Shown piece by piece: positions 32,106 to 43,597 of a DNA stretch of 64,000 nucleotides. How positions within the stretch are numbered: position 1 is the first letter of the stretch; every line of letters begins with the position of its first letter. The notes below the pieces were generated by a model. It saw only the letters and a program-made list of their open reading frames with translations, had not been told where the DNA came from and did no database searches. This DNA comes from Neoceratodus forsteri (lineage: Eukaryota > Chordata > Ceratodontiformes > Ceratodontidae): positions 1,801,912,967 through 1,801,976,966 of the forward strand of contig CM057450.1 in assembly GCA_016271365.2 (NCBI GenBank). The letters run 5' to 3'. The position numbers were made by a program, and so were the translations under genes.

Positions 32106-33240
32106 AGAACTATTGCATGTGTGCAGGCAAATTTGTGCGCATTTTGCAAGGCCCGGAAAAGCCAGGGACCAGCTGTGCAGGCACTGCAAATACAAAATAG
32201 CCTGCCGCAGCACCAGATGAAGCAAGAGGTTGTAGCGAGGTGGAACTCGACATTATAAATGGTGGAAAGGATGCACGAGCAATATAAGGCATAATCTGAG
32301 TATATGCTGCTGCATACAGGCAGGGGCAGCTCAGGAGCTTCCATGTCCTTGACCACTGATCAGTGGAGGTGTACAGATGCTTTAATCGTAATGTGCCCAT
32401 TTGATCATACGACACAGGCAGTGAGTGGGGGCACTGCCTCCCTAAGCCAGGCCATACCTCTACTGCGTGTTCTGACGCAGACCATTGTGGATGTGCAGTG
32501 GCAGTTTGAGGTGACTGGTAACGCATTCAGTTATTGGTTGAGCACTTGGCTGGAGGTCCTAGACCACAACAAACACTTGGAACAGCATACTGACATCAGC
32601 TTAATTCAGGACTGCGTCCTTGCTGGACCCACGAAACATTCATAGGTTGTCCTCAGTCATTTATGGGGGACACAACCAGATCCCATATCTTTAAAAACGT
32701 CTCATGAAAAGGCACATGGGATGTTTGTTTTGAAAAGGCAGCTTTAGAGCAGCTTACTCAGAGAAAGGCAGGAGGAACATCTGGCTTCGGAATTGGAATG
32801 GAGGGTGAATATTGCAGCAGCACATCTGCAGCACAAAAAGCACATACATCCAGTCGACTTTGAGCGGTGCTGTCACAAGCCAGGGTTGTCGTCCATGTGT
32901 TGCAGAAGGAGGATGTATGGGCTGCTGATGTTGAGGAAGAGGAAGAGGAAGTGGTGAGAGCAGCTGAAGGATACTTGGCTGACTGGTACGGTACATCTAG
33001 CTGCTGATGAGGAGTCACTTTACTGGCAGAATAAGGTGAAGTGCTGGTTATCACTGGCATCAGTAGCCTTGAAATACCTGACCTGTCGCCCATCTAGTAC
33101 TGAATGTGTTTTCAGCTTAGCAGGAGCCATTATTACAGACCAGACACACCAGCCTTTCCTCCATTAATGTCAATATGTTGACATTTATCAAAATGAATCT
33201 GCATCGTATTCCCCCAAGTAGTACAGCTTCAGTTTGGGAA
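32106..33240 (+). pseudogene. hAT transposase relic (ZBED/Ac-like)
   Basis: The plus strand reads, with stops, HQMKQEVVARWNSTL*MVER then SMSLTTDQWRCTDALIVMCP and ASLSQAIPLLRVLTQTIVD, the RW(N)ST and DQW features of Ac-type hAT transposases. The C-terminal dimerisation region is at 33,020-33,200: WQNKVKCWLSLASVALKYL, RPSSTECVFSLAGAI and MLTFIKMNLHRI. The canonical order is W...P-L..-A..YL....SS...ER.FS..G, so ER is replaced here. Acts, when intact, in cut-and-paste transposition. Multiple stops and frameshifts; no TIRs located. Confidence 0.78.
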
Positions 33241-34489
33241 CCACTCACACACGAGTACATGGAAGTTGAAGACCAGCAAGGGGCGTTATCATCAGCACAA
33301 ACAGAGGCAGGCATGGTGGAAATGGAAAAGGGCATCCCTGGAGGACAAAATTCTGATATTGAAGCTGCTGAATGTGAATTCCTTGCATCATAGCAAGACA
33401 GCATTATTGGACGTGACTTTGAGTAAAAAAACTTAAAAATGCAAGTCATGTGAAAAATGTAAGTTTTTCAGACCTGTTGCTATGTGGTGTGTGTTTGGGG
33501 GGGAGGGAGACATATTTGGAAACAAGATGTTCTAATTTTTCTAATTTTTTCTAATTTCTAATTTGGAACAGTATTTTTAATGCACATATACCGGTCCAGA
33601 TTTTATTAAGCCTTGTCCTTGATTTGTGGGGCAACAGGTTGACAGGTATGCCAGACAAGTACCTGACTGTGCTCTGCTGCTGTTGTGTGCCTGCACCTCA
33701 TCTAATCCCATCAGTGTTGATGATGCTGCCTGAAACAGGTACCTGACTGTGCTCTGCTGCTGCCAAATGCTATCTTCTCCTGCGGGGAGTGATGATGCCA
33801 TAATCTCTGAAACTGGGGATGTCCCACGGAGCCCCACTGCTTGCTCATCTGCTATGAACAACAGACTGCATGATGGAGACACCGGTACAACTATAAAGTC
33901 AAAATTAAAATTGGAGGAGACAGTGGTAATAATTGGCTGACACAACAGACACTGTGACTGTGCCATCACCAGCGAATGACAGCCCTTTGCCTGCCCCCTC
34001 GACTGCACCACCCACATGCACCAGGCCCCCAACTGGTCTGTGCTACACCTCACCTTCCTGGACTCTCAGTGCAGTGTAAATGGCAGACAAACTAATGTGA
34101 ACCGGCTGCCATGCCTGCCACCACAGATGGTGCTTCTCACTAAGGCCTCCTCCGGTCCTCGTTACCCGAGAACAACATGAGCTGCCTCCTCCTCCTCCTC
34201 CATCTCATGTCTCCAGATAAACCTGGGCTTTTAGCCCAATGTAAATGACTACTGTGTGCACCTGCTTCTGTTGTCCTGCTGTCTCCTCCAACCAGCAAGA
34301 TGCCTTCTCCTCCTCTTCCTCCCTTTCCAGTGGGGCACCATTGTGGTATTACACATCATGGCCATTGCTAATGTACAGTAAGTATCATTCCATTTTTTTT
34401 GCTTTTTACTTTTCTATTTTCATTTTCCTTTTCCTTTTACAGGTACAAAAGACAAGGAGTGGGTTAAACTAATAATTTCACTCCTGTGT
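33241..34489. other. No gene recognised
   Basis: Contains a 22 bp word (ACCTGACTGTGCTCTGCTGCTG) at 33,661 and again at 33,740, T-rich CTAATTT repeats at 33,530-33,563 and a CTC-rich tract at 34,185-34,200. A 158-residue minus frame (33,577-34,053) has no motif I recognise. The sequence may be the 3' tail of the hAT relic. Confidence 0.35.
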
Positions 34490-35152
34490 TGTTCACAGGT
34501 GGTCTCTCCTACTGCCTCATCCTCAGCATCCACAAAGGCAGGGTGTCTTTGCGTACTAATCCTAAGTTTTTACCTAGGGTGGTGTCGGAGTTTACTTTGA
34601 ACCAATCCATCTGCCTGCCAGTTTATTTTCCTGAGTAGTCTAATCAGGGGAGGCGTTGCTCCATACTTTGGATGTTCACAGAATATTGTAGTATTTCACG
34701 AACCGCACCAAGACTTTGAGGGAAAACTGACAAGTTGTTTGTTTCATTCTCCCCCGAGAGAGGGCGCTCCTGTTTCCAAACAGTGTTTGTCTAAGTGATT
34801 AGCAAACTGCATTGTTTATTGCTATCGCAAGTACAACAGACCCCTGCTGGGGGTGGTCAAGGGCCATTCTATCAGAGGTATGGCTGCCTCCACAGCTTGC
34901 TTCAGAAATATGTCTGCTGCGGACATCTGTGCAGCTTCCACCTGGAGTTCTGTCCATGCCTTCACCAAGCATTATAGTCTGAACATTGCGTTTAGGCGCA
35001 GGGCCAGTTTCAGCCTGGCAGTTCTTCACGGCCTTCTGTCATGAGCTCTTGACTGCTGCCTGCCCTCCTCCTGGTGCTATCACCCTGGTGATACTTAGTA
35101 CTCAGTCCTGTCAGTGTGGTCTGCTGCAAGGGCCTTCCTCGAAGTAAGATGG
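34490..35152 (+). pseudogene. DIRS family-2 tyrosine recombinase fragment
   Basis: The plus strand reads, across frames, RTNPKFLPRVVSEFTLNQS and ICLPVYFPE, then after a decayed stretch GHSIRGMAASTACFRNMSAA, DICAASTWSSVHAF and TKHYSLNIAFRR. The final Tyr is kept, but the HSTR box is HSIR (Thr to Ile next to Arg). The 3' end (GCTGCAAGGGCCTTCCTCGA) is followed by hairpin module M5. Highly similar to E'' at 16.8 kb. Confidence 0.78.
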
Positions 35153-35802
35153 TACAGTTACATAAGAACTTACCGTAACGGTAGATCTTCGAGAAAAGCT
35201 CTTGCAGCAGGCCCTGCTTTCCCTCCCTCCTTCCCCCTGCTGCTGCTTGTCTTTCACACTACTTCTGCCTTTGTTTTGGCTATTGGGGAAACCTCCTCGG
35301 TCCTCCTTCAGCTACCTGTACTGGGTCTCCGGCAGGAGAACTGAAGTAGGTGTGGGAGACTGCCCACTTATTTAGGCTAGGCTGACATCGGCTGACTGCA
35401 GTGGTGGGCGGTCCTCCATGGTAGACTGCTAGTTAGAAGTTTTCAGTGTAGTCCAGGCACCTGGCAGCTTAGTCCTATCAGTGTGACCACACCAAACATG
35501 TTGGTGCACTCCAGCATGTGTCACAGTAAGGTGATGTAATAACATTGTCCTCTGATCAATAGGTGAAGTACTGTGCAGTTTTTTCACAGATTTCCTTAGC
35601 ATGTTAGTGCCAAAGAACTGCAGACGAGATGTTCAATTTCAGCAAATAAATTTATTCAGCAGACAGTTGGTGCAGACATGGTTAGCATTACACGAACCAG
35701 TGCCCCAGCGCTTTGGGTTCAACAACCCTTCCTCAGTTGTGGCCTGCTGCAAGAGCTTCCCTCGAAGATCTGCTAGTTATGGTACATTTTTACATAACTG
35801 TA
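35153..35802. repeat. DIRS hairpin module M5 (family 2) with an insertion
   Basis: Arms TACAGTTACATAAGAACTTACC (35,153) and ATGGTACATTTTTACATAAC...TGTA (to 35,802) enclose a core like that of M4. About 250 bp (35,488-35,742) are inserted in the core. In reverse complement the insert holds CTGAGGAAGGGTTGTTGAAC and an AATAAATTT segment, suggesting a short retroposed element. The right arm has lost the donor-like GGTAAGT. Confidence 0.65.
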
Positions 35803-35805
35803 CTT

Positions 35806-36552
35806 TATTGCTCCCATGGGTGATGCAAATAATAGCGCAGTTTGGTGCCTTCTCTGGGTATAAGTTAAATACAGATAAGTCAGAGATTATCCCTCTAATC
35901 ATAAATATTCAAGAAACCAAATGGCCAGTGTGGGTATGCAATGGAAGCCATCAACAGTACAGTACCTCAGGGTCATCATCTGCATGACTGCATGTGAAAC
36001 AACACAACGAAACATGAAATTCATCACAGCAGAGATTAAAACTGACCTGAATAAATGGGACACCATGCATCTTTCAGTGGGGCAGAGAATTGCATCTGTC
36101 AGGAAGAACATACAGTACCACCTCGAGTGTTGCTCACAGTATGAATACTACATGGGGAAATACCAATCAAAGGGTTGAAAGAGATCCAGAGGCTCATCTC
36201 TGACTTCATCTGTTCTAACAAACCACCAAGAGGCTTACTAAGAAGATGGCAAGACTAACAGAAAATGGAGGTCTGAAAGTGCCTGATGTGACCCTCTGCT
36301 GCTGGGCCTCCCAAATGCGAAATGCCTCCTTCAACTTCTATACAGAGAATGACCAAGATGAGCTTTAGCATATACCAGAGAGGCTTGAAAGAGGTCTTTG
36401 TCAGGAGACCGAGACTACATTGTCAGCACTTAACCTTGGGACCCCTCCCACACTCACTAAGGCACCTTTTCCTGGGCTGCACACAGAGAATTATGTTGAA
36501 GGTACTGAGCAAAGTGCACAGCTCCCAAGGCGCATCCGTAAAATAACCCTTG
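35806..36552 (+). pseudogene. L1-like LINE ORF2, C-terminal part
   Basis: The plus strand reads QFGAFSGYKLNTDKSEIIPL, then EIKTDLNKWDTMHLSVGQRI and, in another frame, IQRLISDFICSNKPPR and NGGLKVPDVTL. These match the post-RT region of L1/Tx1-clade ORF2 (F..SG.K.N..KSE; L..W....LS...RI; GG...P). Stops are frequent. A CR1 is inserted at 36,553; the L1 3' end seems to resume at 37,135. Confidence 0.7.
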
Positions 36553-37134
36553 TTGGTAAATATGAACATTTAAAGAAGCCAGCAGAAGAAGGCCATTTGG
36601 TCTATCAAGTCTGCTCATATTGCAGGGTCCACAGCTTGGGCTAATGTCCCTGCCTCCCTCCCACTCCTCCCATCCTCCACCCATGTTTCTCACCTGCCCC
36701 ATGTGATCCCAGCCCTCTTAAAGCTGCCCACTGTCTTCATTGAGATGACCTCATCCGGCAGTGCATTCTAAGTGCCCACCACCCTCTCTGTGAAGAAGTG
36801 CTTCCTGACCTCCCTTCTAAACCTCCCACCCTCCAGCTTAAGACTGTGCCCCCTTGTGATATGGTTGCCACTCAGCTCTCCTTATCAACCTTATTTATCC
36901 CTTTCAAGTACTTGAATGTCCCAATCATGTCTCCTCTCTCTCTCTCCTGTCTTCCAGGGAGTACATGTTCAGTGCCCTTAGCCTCTCCTCATATGCCTTG
37001 CCCTGCTGACCGGCAGTCATCTTTGTAGCCCTCCTCTGTACCTTTTCCAGCAGGTTAATGTCCTTTTTGAGGTGTGGGCACCAGTACTGAACTCCATACT
37101 CTAGATGCGGCCTTACCAGTGACCTGTACAGGGA
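36553..37134 (-). mobile_element. CR1 LINE 3' fragment
   Basis: The reverse strand carries the CR1 RT C-terminus: [32 protein letters not shown] and YEERLRALNMYSLEDRR, followed by the 3' UTR found at 51,868-52,440. The 3' terminus (TAAATATGAACATTTAAAGAA) is more decayed than in the other copies. It splits an L1-like element. Confidence 0.82.
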
Positions 37135-37440
37135 CAAGGGGAGAAAAAGGAGATGGCAACCTTCTTATTACAGACTCCAGAATAAGATGAAAACACTGTG
37201 TGCATCACCATAACAAAAGACTTGGTCCATGCCTCTTCTATGACTGTTCCTATGAGCTGTGGGGGTGTACAGCCTGGAAACCTCCAACAGAACTGCTAAT
37301 GGACACTTGATCTCTTCAGGAAGCAGACTGAAGACTTTAATCAGTGGGTACATTTAACAAAGGAATGTATCAGTGAAAGAAATGTATTGTTTGTATGCTT
37401 GTCTTGTTGATAAAATACCAATAAAATTTAAGTTACCAAA
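37135..37440 (+). mobile_element. L1-like LINE 3' end (resumes after CR1)
   Basis: Sequence after the CR1 continues to TTGTTGATAAAATACCAATAAAATTTAAG, an L1-like 3' end with a polyadenylation signal (AATAAA). No ORF is readable. The link to 35,806-36,552 is inferred from position and orientation. Confidence 0.45.
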
Positions 37441-37559
37441 CAAAGGCCTAAATAGATATACAGTGAGAGCCACAGACATCAGAAAAATGTGGCTTACTTT
37501 CTGTGATTCTTAGTGAGTTCTGTAGCAGCTGGCTGCAGTTCTTTATGTGGGACTTAATT

Positions 37560-38480
37560 TCTGGGCTTCATTGCAGCCAAGGGGGGAGGAGTCAACAGTA
37601 GCCTCGATCGGAAGGGGGAGATGATTGGCAGGAGCCACAACCACCGTGGAAGGGTAGAGAGAGAGTTTGTAGAATCTGTGAATGGGTGGGTGGGGGAGGA
37701 AAGAGTTGGAGAGGAGAGGCACAAGGCCCGTGCAGACTGCCACACCATTTAAAAACATTTTCTTTTAACCATTTTGTGAGGGGAGAAGAAGACAATTGGC
37801 AAGAGCTGTGCACGGGGGTGTGTGTGGAATTAGCAGGATCTGTGAGTGGGGGGAAGTCATCAGGAGTCGGGAGTGGGTCGGGGGGGGAAGAGAAGGTCAG
37901 CAGGAGCTTGGATAGGGCGGGAAGGGGAAACGTCTGCAGGCGCCAGGACTGGGCAGGGGTGTAGAGATGCAGAGTTTAGGAATCATGCTTGCAGCTTTCA
38001 GTCAGGTGCCTGCCATCAACAGTCCTGCAGCCCTTAATTCTCAAATGGGTTAAACAGGATCTGGCTGCAGTTCTTTACATGGGATTTCACTGGTATTGCC
38101 AGGACTGGAGAAGAAAGAAAGTCAGCAGGAAGCCGTGACCGTAGGGGTGGTTGTAGAGCCCACAGGAATCGCGGCAGGGCAGGTTTGAGGGGGTGAGAGA
38201 GAAAGTGATTGTAGGAGCCAGGACTGAGTGGGGAGGAGAGACAGAAACAGAAAATGGTAACACATCTGGCAGAGGGAAGAGAAACATCCCAACAAGGGTG
38301 AGGGGACGGATAGAGAGAGACTGGGAAGCAGGGATAGAAGGTCTTTGCAGGAGCCATGACCAGCAACAGGGTGAGGGAGAGAGAGGATAGATTCATCAGT
38401 AGCTAGGACCGGCCAGGGGAAGGAGAGAGAGAAAGAAAGAAAAGAGAACCAGGAATGGGGTTGAGAGAGAGAGAGAGGTA
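37560..38480. repeat. Purine-rich imperfect repeat
   Basis: The plus strand is strongly G+A rich with recurring CAGGAGCC(A/T), GGGGAAG and GAGAGAGA words. GGCTGCAGTTCTTTATGTGG (37,530) recurs as GGCTGCAGTTCTTTACATGG (38,063), marking a duplication of about 530 bp. Long minus frames here are serine/proline low-complexity and are not genes. Confidence 0.55.
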
Positions 38481-39044
38481 GCACACTGATTCATGCATAC
38501 TCATTGTGTGCTTCAACTCTACTGTACAGAGCAATGTTATGTGATTTATTTTGTATCCAGTCACACCCTTCCAGACCCCCTGTATTCTCTTCTCTTCAAT
38601 CAGCAATATGTTAGCATAGCTGTGCAGCCAGTAAAAGGGGATTTCATATGAAATATAAAGTAACTTCGGTATCAAAGTACCTAAGAGGAGGAATACCATA
38701 CAAATTTATATTCAAACAAGAAAGAAAACTGTGCCACGAGTCCACATTCCCATAGCTGGATACGAACAGAGGCAACATATCATATGCCATACACGCTGTA
38801 TGTAGCTGGGGTCATAAATGACAGTCAGTCAAAGGCTCATTACCTAGTAGAAGCAGATGAAACAATATAACTTTGAAGTACTACATACAGTAACTCATTT
38901 TCATGATCCTTGTGTAGAGAATAACATAGGCTAGTAGAAATATTTGTAGAGAACATTCATATCTGTAAGAACTGGGTATAAGTTAAGAACCACCAAGTGT
39001 GTTCTTCAGACAGAAACTTGAGCAGTTTGTAAGGATTAAGAATT
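38481..39044. other. No gene recognised
   Basis: AT-rich intron-like sequence; nothing supportable. Confidence 0.4.
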
Positions 39045-39052
39045 GCATTCTG

Positions 39053-39518
39053 GATGCAGCACCTGGGTACCACACCGTCGACCTGGGTTGAGTGAGCCAG
39101 GGTCAGCGGAGGTCAAGCAGGAGGAGAGGATGTGTAGGCTGCCGGCGGGCAGCTGTCTGCTTCGGGAGGGAGTTCTTCAGCTCTTCGGAGCTTGGCCGCC
39201 CCCTGGTGGAGGCCAGAGTGGTGGTTCTGTTCCATGGGGTACCGGCGCTAGGCCGAGGGTGGGTGGAAGAGACGTGGCACTGGAGCTGCAGTGTGCATGT
39301 GCCACCACTTCCGGGGGTCTCAGGATTAGAGTGCTCACACAGGGAGAAAAATGGGGGTCACCCAGGATGAAGCCTCTGGGCCTGGCTCCAGGGATCTGCT
39401 GGGGCATGCAGTGGCACCACAAGACCCAAAAAGACTCCGGGCTCAGGTAGGGTGGTAGACAATAGGGGTGACTTGCCGTAGGAGGATACAAATAATTAAA
39501 AAAAAAAAAAAAAAAATG
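39053..39518 (+). mobile_element. tRNA-headed SINE (copy 2) with poly(A) and TSD
   Basis: It begins inside the tRNA-like head (GACCTGGGTTGAG, B-box like) and continues through a body shared with the copy at 48.3-48.8 kb: GGCGCTAGGCCGAG, GGCACTGGAGCTGCAGTG, CACCACTTCCGGGGGTCT, AGGATGAAGCCTC, TGGCTCCAGGGATCTGC. It ends GGAGGATACAAATAATT plus 18 A's. The flanks carry GCATTCTG at 39,045-39,052 and 39,519-39,526, a target-site duplication (10 of 11 if extended). The A-tail implies L1-type mobilisation. Confidence 0.8.
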
Positions 39519-39526
39519 GCATTCTG

Positions 39527-40139
39527 TAAATGACTTTTGGTCCAGCCACAAGACCAGATGACTCCACTCTATGATTAGCATTGGCAAAGCCCTTCAGGGA
39601 TGTCCCCTATTCAACCAAAGACACAAAGCAGAGCACATAAAACAGATTTTGAGTGCAAGTGCTTATTTATGCATTCAAAATATGTCACAGGGAACAAAAA
39701 CCAGCTACATCACCTGCACTGTATTTTGTATGCATAAATAATCACTTGCAATTTAAATCCATTTTGTGTGTACTGCTTTGTCTTTTTTTTGTACTTTTAT
39801 TAAACATCACATCAATTTCTTATATGCACAATATTTCAAGACCTATGTCATTTAGAAAGTTGCAGTTACATCTGGAATAGCTTTACAGTATTACCAATCA
39901 GAAATCTTTTTAACTTATAACAAAACGACAAAGCAGTGGAGTTGGGAAATTAGAGCCTGGAAAGCCTGGAATTCTTACCATATTTTAAATCTGTGGTTTC
40001 TGGCGGATGAGAGTAAGGGTCGCAGTTGAAACCTGTGTCATACAGTCTCCTCCTGTGTGATAATACAGATGACATATTAGTCTTGTCCCTGCTCTTCTCA
40101 CACAGGTACCCTCAGCATAACTCTACATTTGGGATTAAT
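39527..40139. other. No gene recognised
   Basis: AT-rich, intron-like. A 75-residue hydrophobic plus frame at 39,653-39,880 has no conserved motif or splice-site support. Confidence 0.4.
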
Positions 40140-40560
40140 AAAGCTATAGCATCTCTTTTTCCACTGCCTCAGGCATCCTACAGCTCATCTTGAGATTTGT
40201 CCAAACCTGAACCCTCCTCTTCTCAGTACGTTCCCATCTGGTCCACTTACTGGCACAGACCTCTACCTGGTCATGGACCAGAAAGGTTAGTCTTTCCACC
40301 TCTGAAATCTGACACACCACTGCTTCCCACTCCTGTTGATCAGGAGGAACTGTCTGTGGCCCTCTGCAGATAACGTCTTCAGCCCCTGCAACGATAAGGA
40401 TATAACATAAATAACTAGTCTCCCATCTTCTAATGGAAGGAGGGCAAAGTCCCAAGATCATATTTTAAAACTGTAAAGGGTTCCAAGAGCATAAAAATGC
40501 CCTTCATTTTCCAGCAGTCCAAAAGGGCTGCAAGGTATTAGAGAACCGGAATACATGGCT
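40140..40560 (-). pseudogene. L1/Tx1-like ORF2 C-terminal fragment
   Basis: The reverse strand (open 40,144-40,461) reads TSYLCYILIVAGAEDVICRG, VPPDQQEWEAVVCQISEVER and LTFLVHDQVEVCASKW. The pattern, a helix ending in W/R-G, then P....EW...V......E.L......F...W, is that of the extreme C-terminus of L1-clade ORF2. Family assignment is by pattern only. Confidence 0.45.
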
Positions 40561-41007
40561 GTGGGTGGACTGAGTTTCTCCATGCCCCTCTATCCAGCTA
40601 CTGTCGTTCCACCATCCCACTTTGGCCTGAAGGGACCTGATTGAAGAAGTACCTGCTTTTTATCTTCCAGGCAAATTCATGCCATTATTAGAGGTGGATG
40701 AGTAGGGAAGAACCCCCCGATTGTGTCCATTCTTGCAAAGTAAACTGTACCCATGCTTCAGTTTTCCATTTGTTGTTAAGGTCCATTTCTGCCCGTTACC
40801 TATGTTATTGAATACAAACAGACCATTTTTCAGTCAGGCAGTGCTCAGCCTCGCAAAAAAAAATGACTTTGGTAGGGGCTGGAACTGCACTGAGAGAAGT
40901 GGTTCTGTTTTGTATTTCTGATATGTTCCTAGTTGCAGGATGACACAACACATCTGAGAAAAGAATGTGTGGATTTAAGGAAGTTCCTCTGGCACTCTGA
41001 CCATGTC

Positions 41008-41083
41008 AGCCTGTAACTTAATGGTTAGAGTGCTGGAACGGCATACTAGAGGTCTGTGGTTCAATTCCCAGTGAACCACACTT
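41008..41083 (+). repeat. tRNA-like sequence (degenerate, Ala-like)
   Basis: GTAACTTAATGGTTAGAGTGC is A-box like and GGTTCAATTCC is a perfect B box. The middle CTGGAACGGCATACTAGAGG can form a weak anticodon arm with GGC in the loop. The acceptor and T stems do not pair well and position 33 is not T, so this is a pseudo-tRNA or the head of a different SINE, not a working tRNA. Confidence 0.45.
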
Positions 41084-41250
41084 TTCTTATTTCCATCCTA
41101 AGTTGTTGGAGAAATTTGATAAATTACAGAGATGGCCCCTTTCTGTTGGAGATTTGTAGCTAATGGCAAGAAAAATATCTCCTTCTGGGTTTGCCCTGCA
41201 TGTCTGTGTTAGATCTCAGAAGGTGGGAGATAAAGTCTCTAATTTTAAAA

Positions 41251-41377
41251 TACCAAAACGGTCTGCTGGCCTCCAGTTGTAATCTTCCCTGCAGTCCTTA
41301 AATGGTTTGATAATGCCAAAAATGGTCTGTTGGCCTCCAGTTGTAATGTGCTCTGCAGTCTTCAAATGGTTTGATAT
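41251..41377. repeat. Two-copy tandem duplication, unit 63 bp
   Basis: GCTGGCCTCCAGTTGTAAT...CTGCAGTC(C/T)T(T/C)AAATGGTTTGATA occurs twice in a row with a few substitutions. Confidence 0.85.
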
Positions 41378-41627
41378 CACCCATCATTAACTGGCTGGGG
41401 CCTTAAAACCTTGTCTGGCTTGTCTCCTGTACTATGGCTCTAGAAGGCTTGGCTGGAAAGTATTGCACACAAACCAGCAGAGTCTCCATATATGTTTCTG
41501 GACTTCAGGGTGCTTACTTCATTTGTCTCAGGCTATCAGCAAGACAACTAGGCCTGTATAGTTGAAGTACACTCCCCAATTTTTTGAAGAGTAAGCTCAA
41601 ATAGTAGACTTGGCAAAGGGCAACATA

Positions 41628-41826
41628 CAGTGCTCCCAGATTGGTTTGGCATTTGCCCTGTAACTTCAGGACACTTTCCTTGTGTTTTCCTATAGATTAC
41701 ATTATTTCCTATGGAAGCTGATCTGCTGTATTTTCCAGTACAACTAATACACGTCTGTGGGACCAATTTCCCTGTAGATGGCTCAGTTTCCGTGTAAAAC
41801 ACGAATTTCTGTAGATCTGGGAGCCC
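41628..41826. mobile_element. Candidate 199 bp MITE with TA flanks
   Basis: The ends CAGTGCTCCCAGAT and ATCTGGGAGCCC are inverted (core GCTCCCAGAT) and each is flanked by TA, as for Tc1/mariner-type targets. No ORF. Interior holds near-palindromic TTTCCTATAG/TTCCTATGGAA. A single copy was seen, so the call is tentative. Confidence 0.4.
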
Positions 41827-42404
41827 TACAGCAATCAGCTGCCTCCATTTACATTGTTTTCCAGTGTGAGATATAATTAGGGTTGTCCCATGGCAACAGC
41901 AAAACCAGTTTGACCTGGGCAGCTTACCAGTATTCCTCTGAGGAGGGTGGGGCCTGTCTTCCCCACTTTTTCTTTGCTAGCAATAGTCTATTACGCACCA
42001 GAGGTTTGTGATAAGACCAAACAAAATTATAAAAGTTGGTTTTGTGTGGCAGCAAATCACGTCCAAGTGGGCTTTACCAGCCCAAACTGGAAAAGGTAAA
42101 GTTAAGTAATACGTACTTAATTTTATTTGACTGAATCTGGGAATGTATCGGGTACAGTAGCAGAACCAGTGACATTCTTTCTTAAGGGAAGCAAACAGGG
42201 ATGCATATTATCTTGATGAGATTAGTTAGTTTTGACTCTTAAATAAATACCCAAATACCTAAATGTCTTAACTCCCACTTTATAGAATATCTACGTTGCA
42301 TTTCTGGAGGAACTGTATCATTTAATGTAAGCAGCTCAATTTTGACAATGTTAAGGGTATATCACACGTACCTTGAGAACTCGTCAACAGTACGATTAAT
42401 TGTG

Positions 42405-42478
42405 CTGCCCAGTGAGCGAGCAACTGACTGTTTAAACAGTCGCCGCGAGGCTGTCTGTAATGCTCGCTGGCTCAACAC
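42405..42478. repeat. Imperfect palindrome with perfect 16 bp core
   Basis: GACTGTTTAAACAGTC at 42,426-42,441 is perfectly self-complementary. Around it, GTGAGCGAGCAAC on the left faces AATGCTCGCTGGCTC on the right. May be a decayed foldback element. Confidence 0.45.
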
Positions 42479-42914
42479 ACTGTCTTCTGTTTTTAATTTA
42501 ACTTCACCATAAAAATACAGTCCAAAATCCTCCTACCTCCCCTCCTTCTAGCTCTTTCAGAGCGGCAGCGAGTGGCACACTGTAAGACAGATGGGGGATG
42601 GGGCACGGCAGTCCGATTCTCATTCAGAACCACAATTAAAAGTCAGTCATGGAAACATAGAGGAAAACAACTTAAATACCATCCCAAAAGGCCAAAACAC
42701 AGCATAAACAAAGAATCAAAGGGCATATTAACAACGAGTGGCACCAGCAAAGGTTGCTATGGGACTGTACAGCAACTGAAAAGCACTTCAGCTCCACCTG
42801 CTGGCTAAAGCAGCACTACTTTTTCATAATGTAACCCTACCCATGCAAAAAATGACAAAAAATGTACTTAAAAGGCACTTTTTTTTCTTTTCTTTTCTTT
42901 TTTTTTTTTAATGA

Positions 42915-43085
42915 GCCATTGTATAATAGCAATAATGCACTCCAGGGTGTGTGTTGTGCTGGGATAACGTCACTTCTGGGGTGATTAGTCGCACTCGGCC
43001 TGCGGCCTCGTGCCTAATCACCCCAGGCATGACGTTATCCCAGCACAACACACACCCTGTTGTGCATTATTGCTTTATTCTGTAT
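42915..43085. mobile_element. Long-palindrome element, copy 1
   Basis: GCCATTGTATAATAGC is followed by a nearly perfect hairpin. GCAATAATGCACTCCAGGGTG ... GGATAACGTCAC ... GGGGTGATTAG on the left pairs with CTAATCACCCC ... ATGACGTTATCC ... CACCCTGTTGTGCATTATTGC on the right. Arms are about 70 bp and the turn is at CGGCC/TGCGGCC. No ORF. The right outer end (CTTTATTCTGTAT) is a poor match to the left end. A second, better-bounded copy is at 45,656. Confidence 0.75.
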
Positions 43086-43597
43086 CTGATATCTTATTAG
43101 ACAATTCAGCAGCGCTCTGTGAGATTATACTATATTGGTTATCACAAGTAATATTCAATAGAGAAGGTGCATCTTGATTACGGTCATCAGCTAGTCACAT
43201 ATTTAGCAAACTACTTTTATATGAACTGATTCTGTTACAAATGGGCCTTATTCACTATCAACAAAAGGATATGTAACCAGAAGGCTTCTAGCACTGTTTT
43301 CATTCTGCATGCAAGGCGTTTCTTTAAAAAGTTGGTCCATGTCAACAAAATATGAGCCAGATTTATCCAAGGACTCGCTTTCCTGAAGTATCTGGTTTAC
43401 TGCTAAAAAATCTTTAACCCAAATATTGATCTGAGAAATCCCCCTTTCCTCCATTGGCCTTTGAGTCTTTGTAATATCTTCTGCCCCAAGATCAGTTCAC
43501 CAAGTGGTGGGCTGTGTGCTTTGCCCCTCCTCCAGAAGAACTGCCATGAGTCTGCCAGAGTGTGGGTAGTTAACTGAGTCCCAGTTGGTAGAAATAT

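Larger units (their letters stand above)
40561..41620. other. No protein gene; tRNA-like relic and a short tandem repeat
   Basis: Apart from the two small features listed separately (41,008 and 41,251), I recognise nothing here. Confidence 0.4.

Noticed and set aside
39653..39880. 75-codon hydrophobic frame as a membrane peptide gene
   Set aside because: No start context, no conservation that I can recognise, AT-rich surroundings produce such frames by chance.
40144..40461. Exon of a host gene, preceded by a TTGCAG acceptor
   Set aside because: The residue pattern matches the C-terminus of L1-clade ORF2, and no donor or neighbouring exon was seen.
41008..41083. Functional tRNA-Ala gene
   Set aside because: Acceptor and T stems do not pair and the anticodon loop lacks T33.
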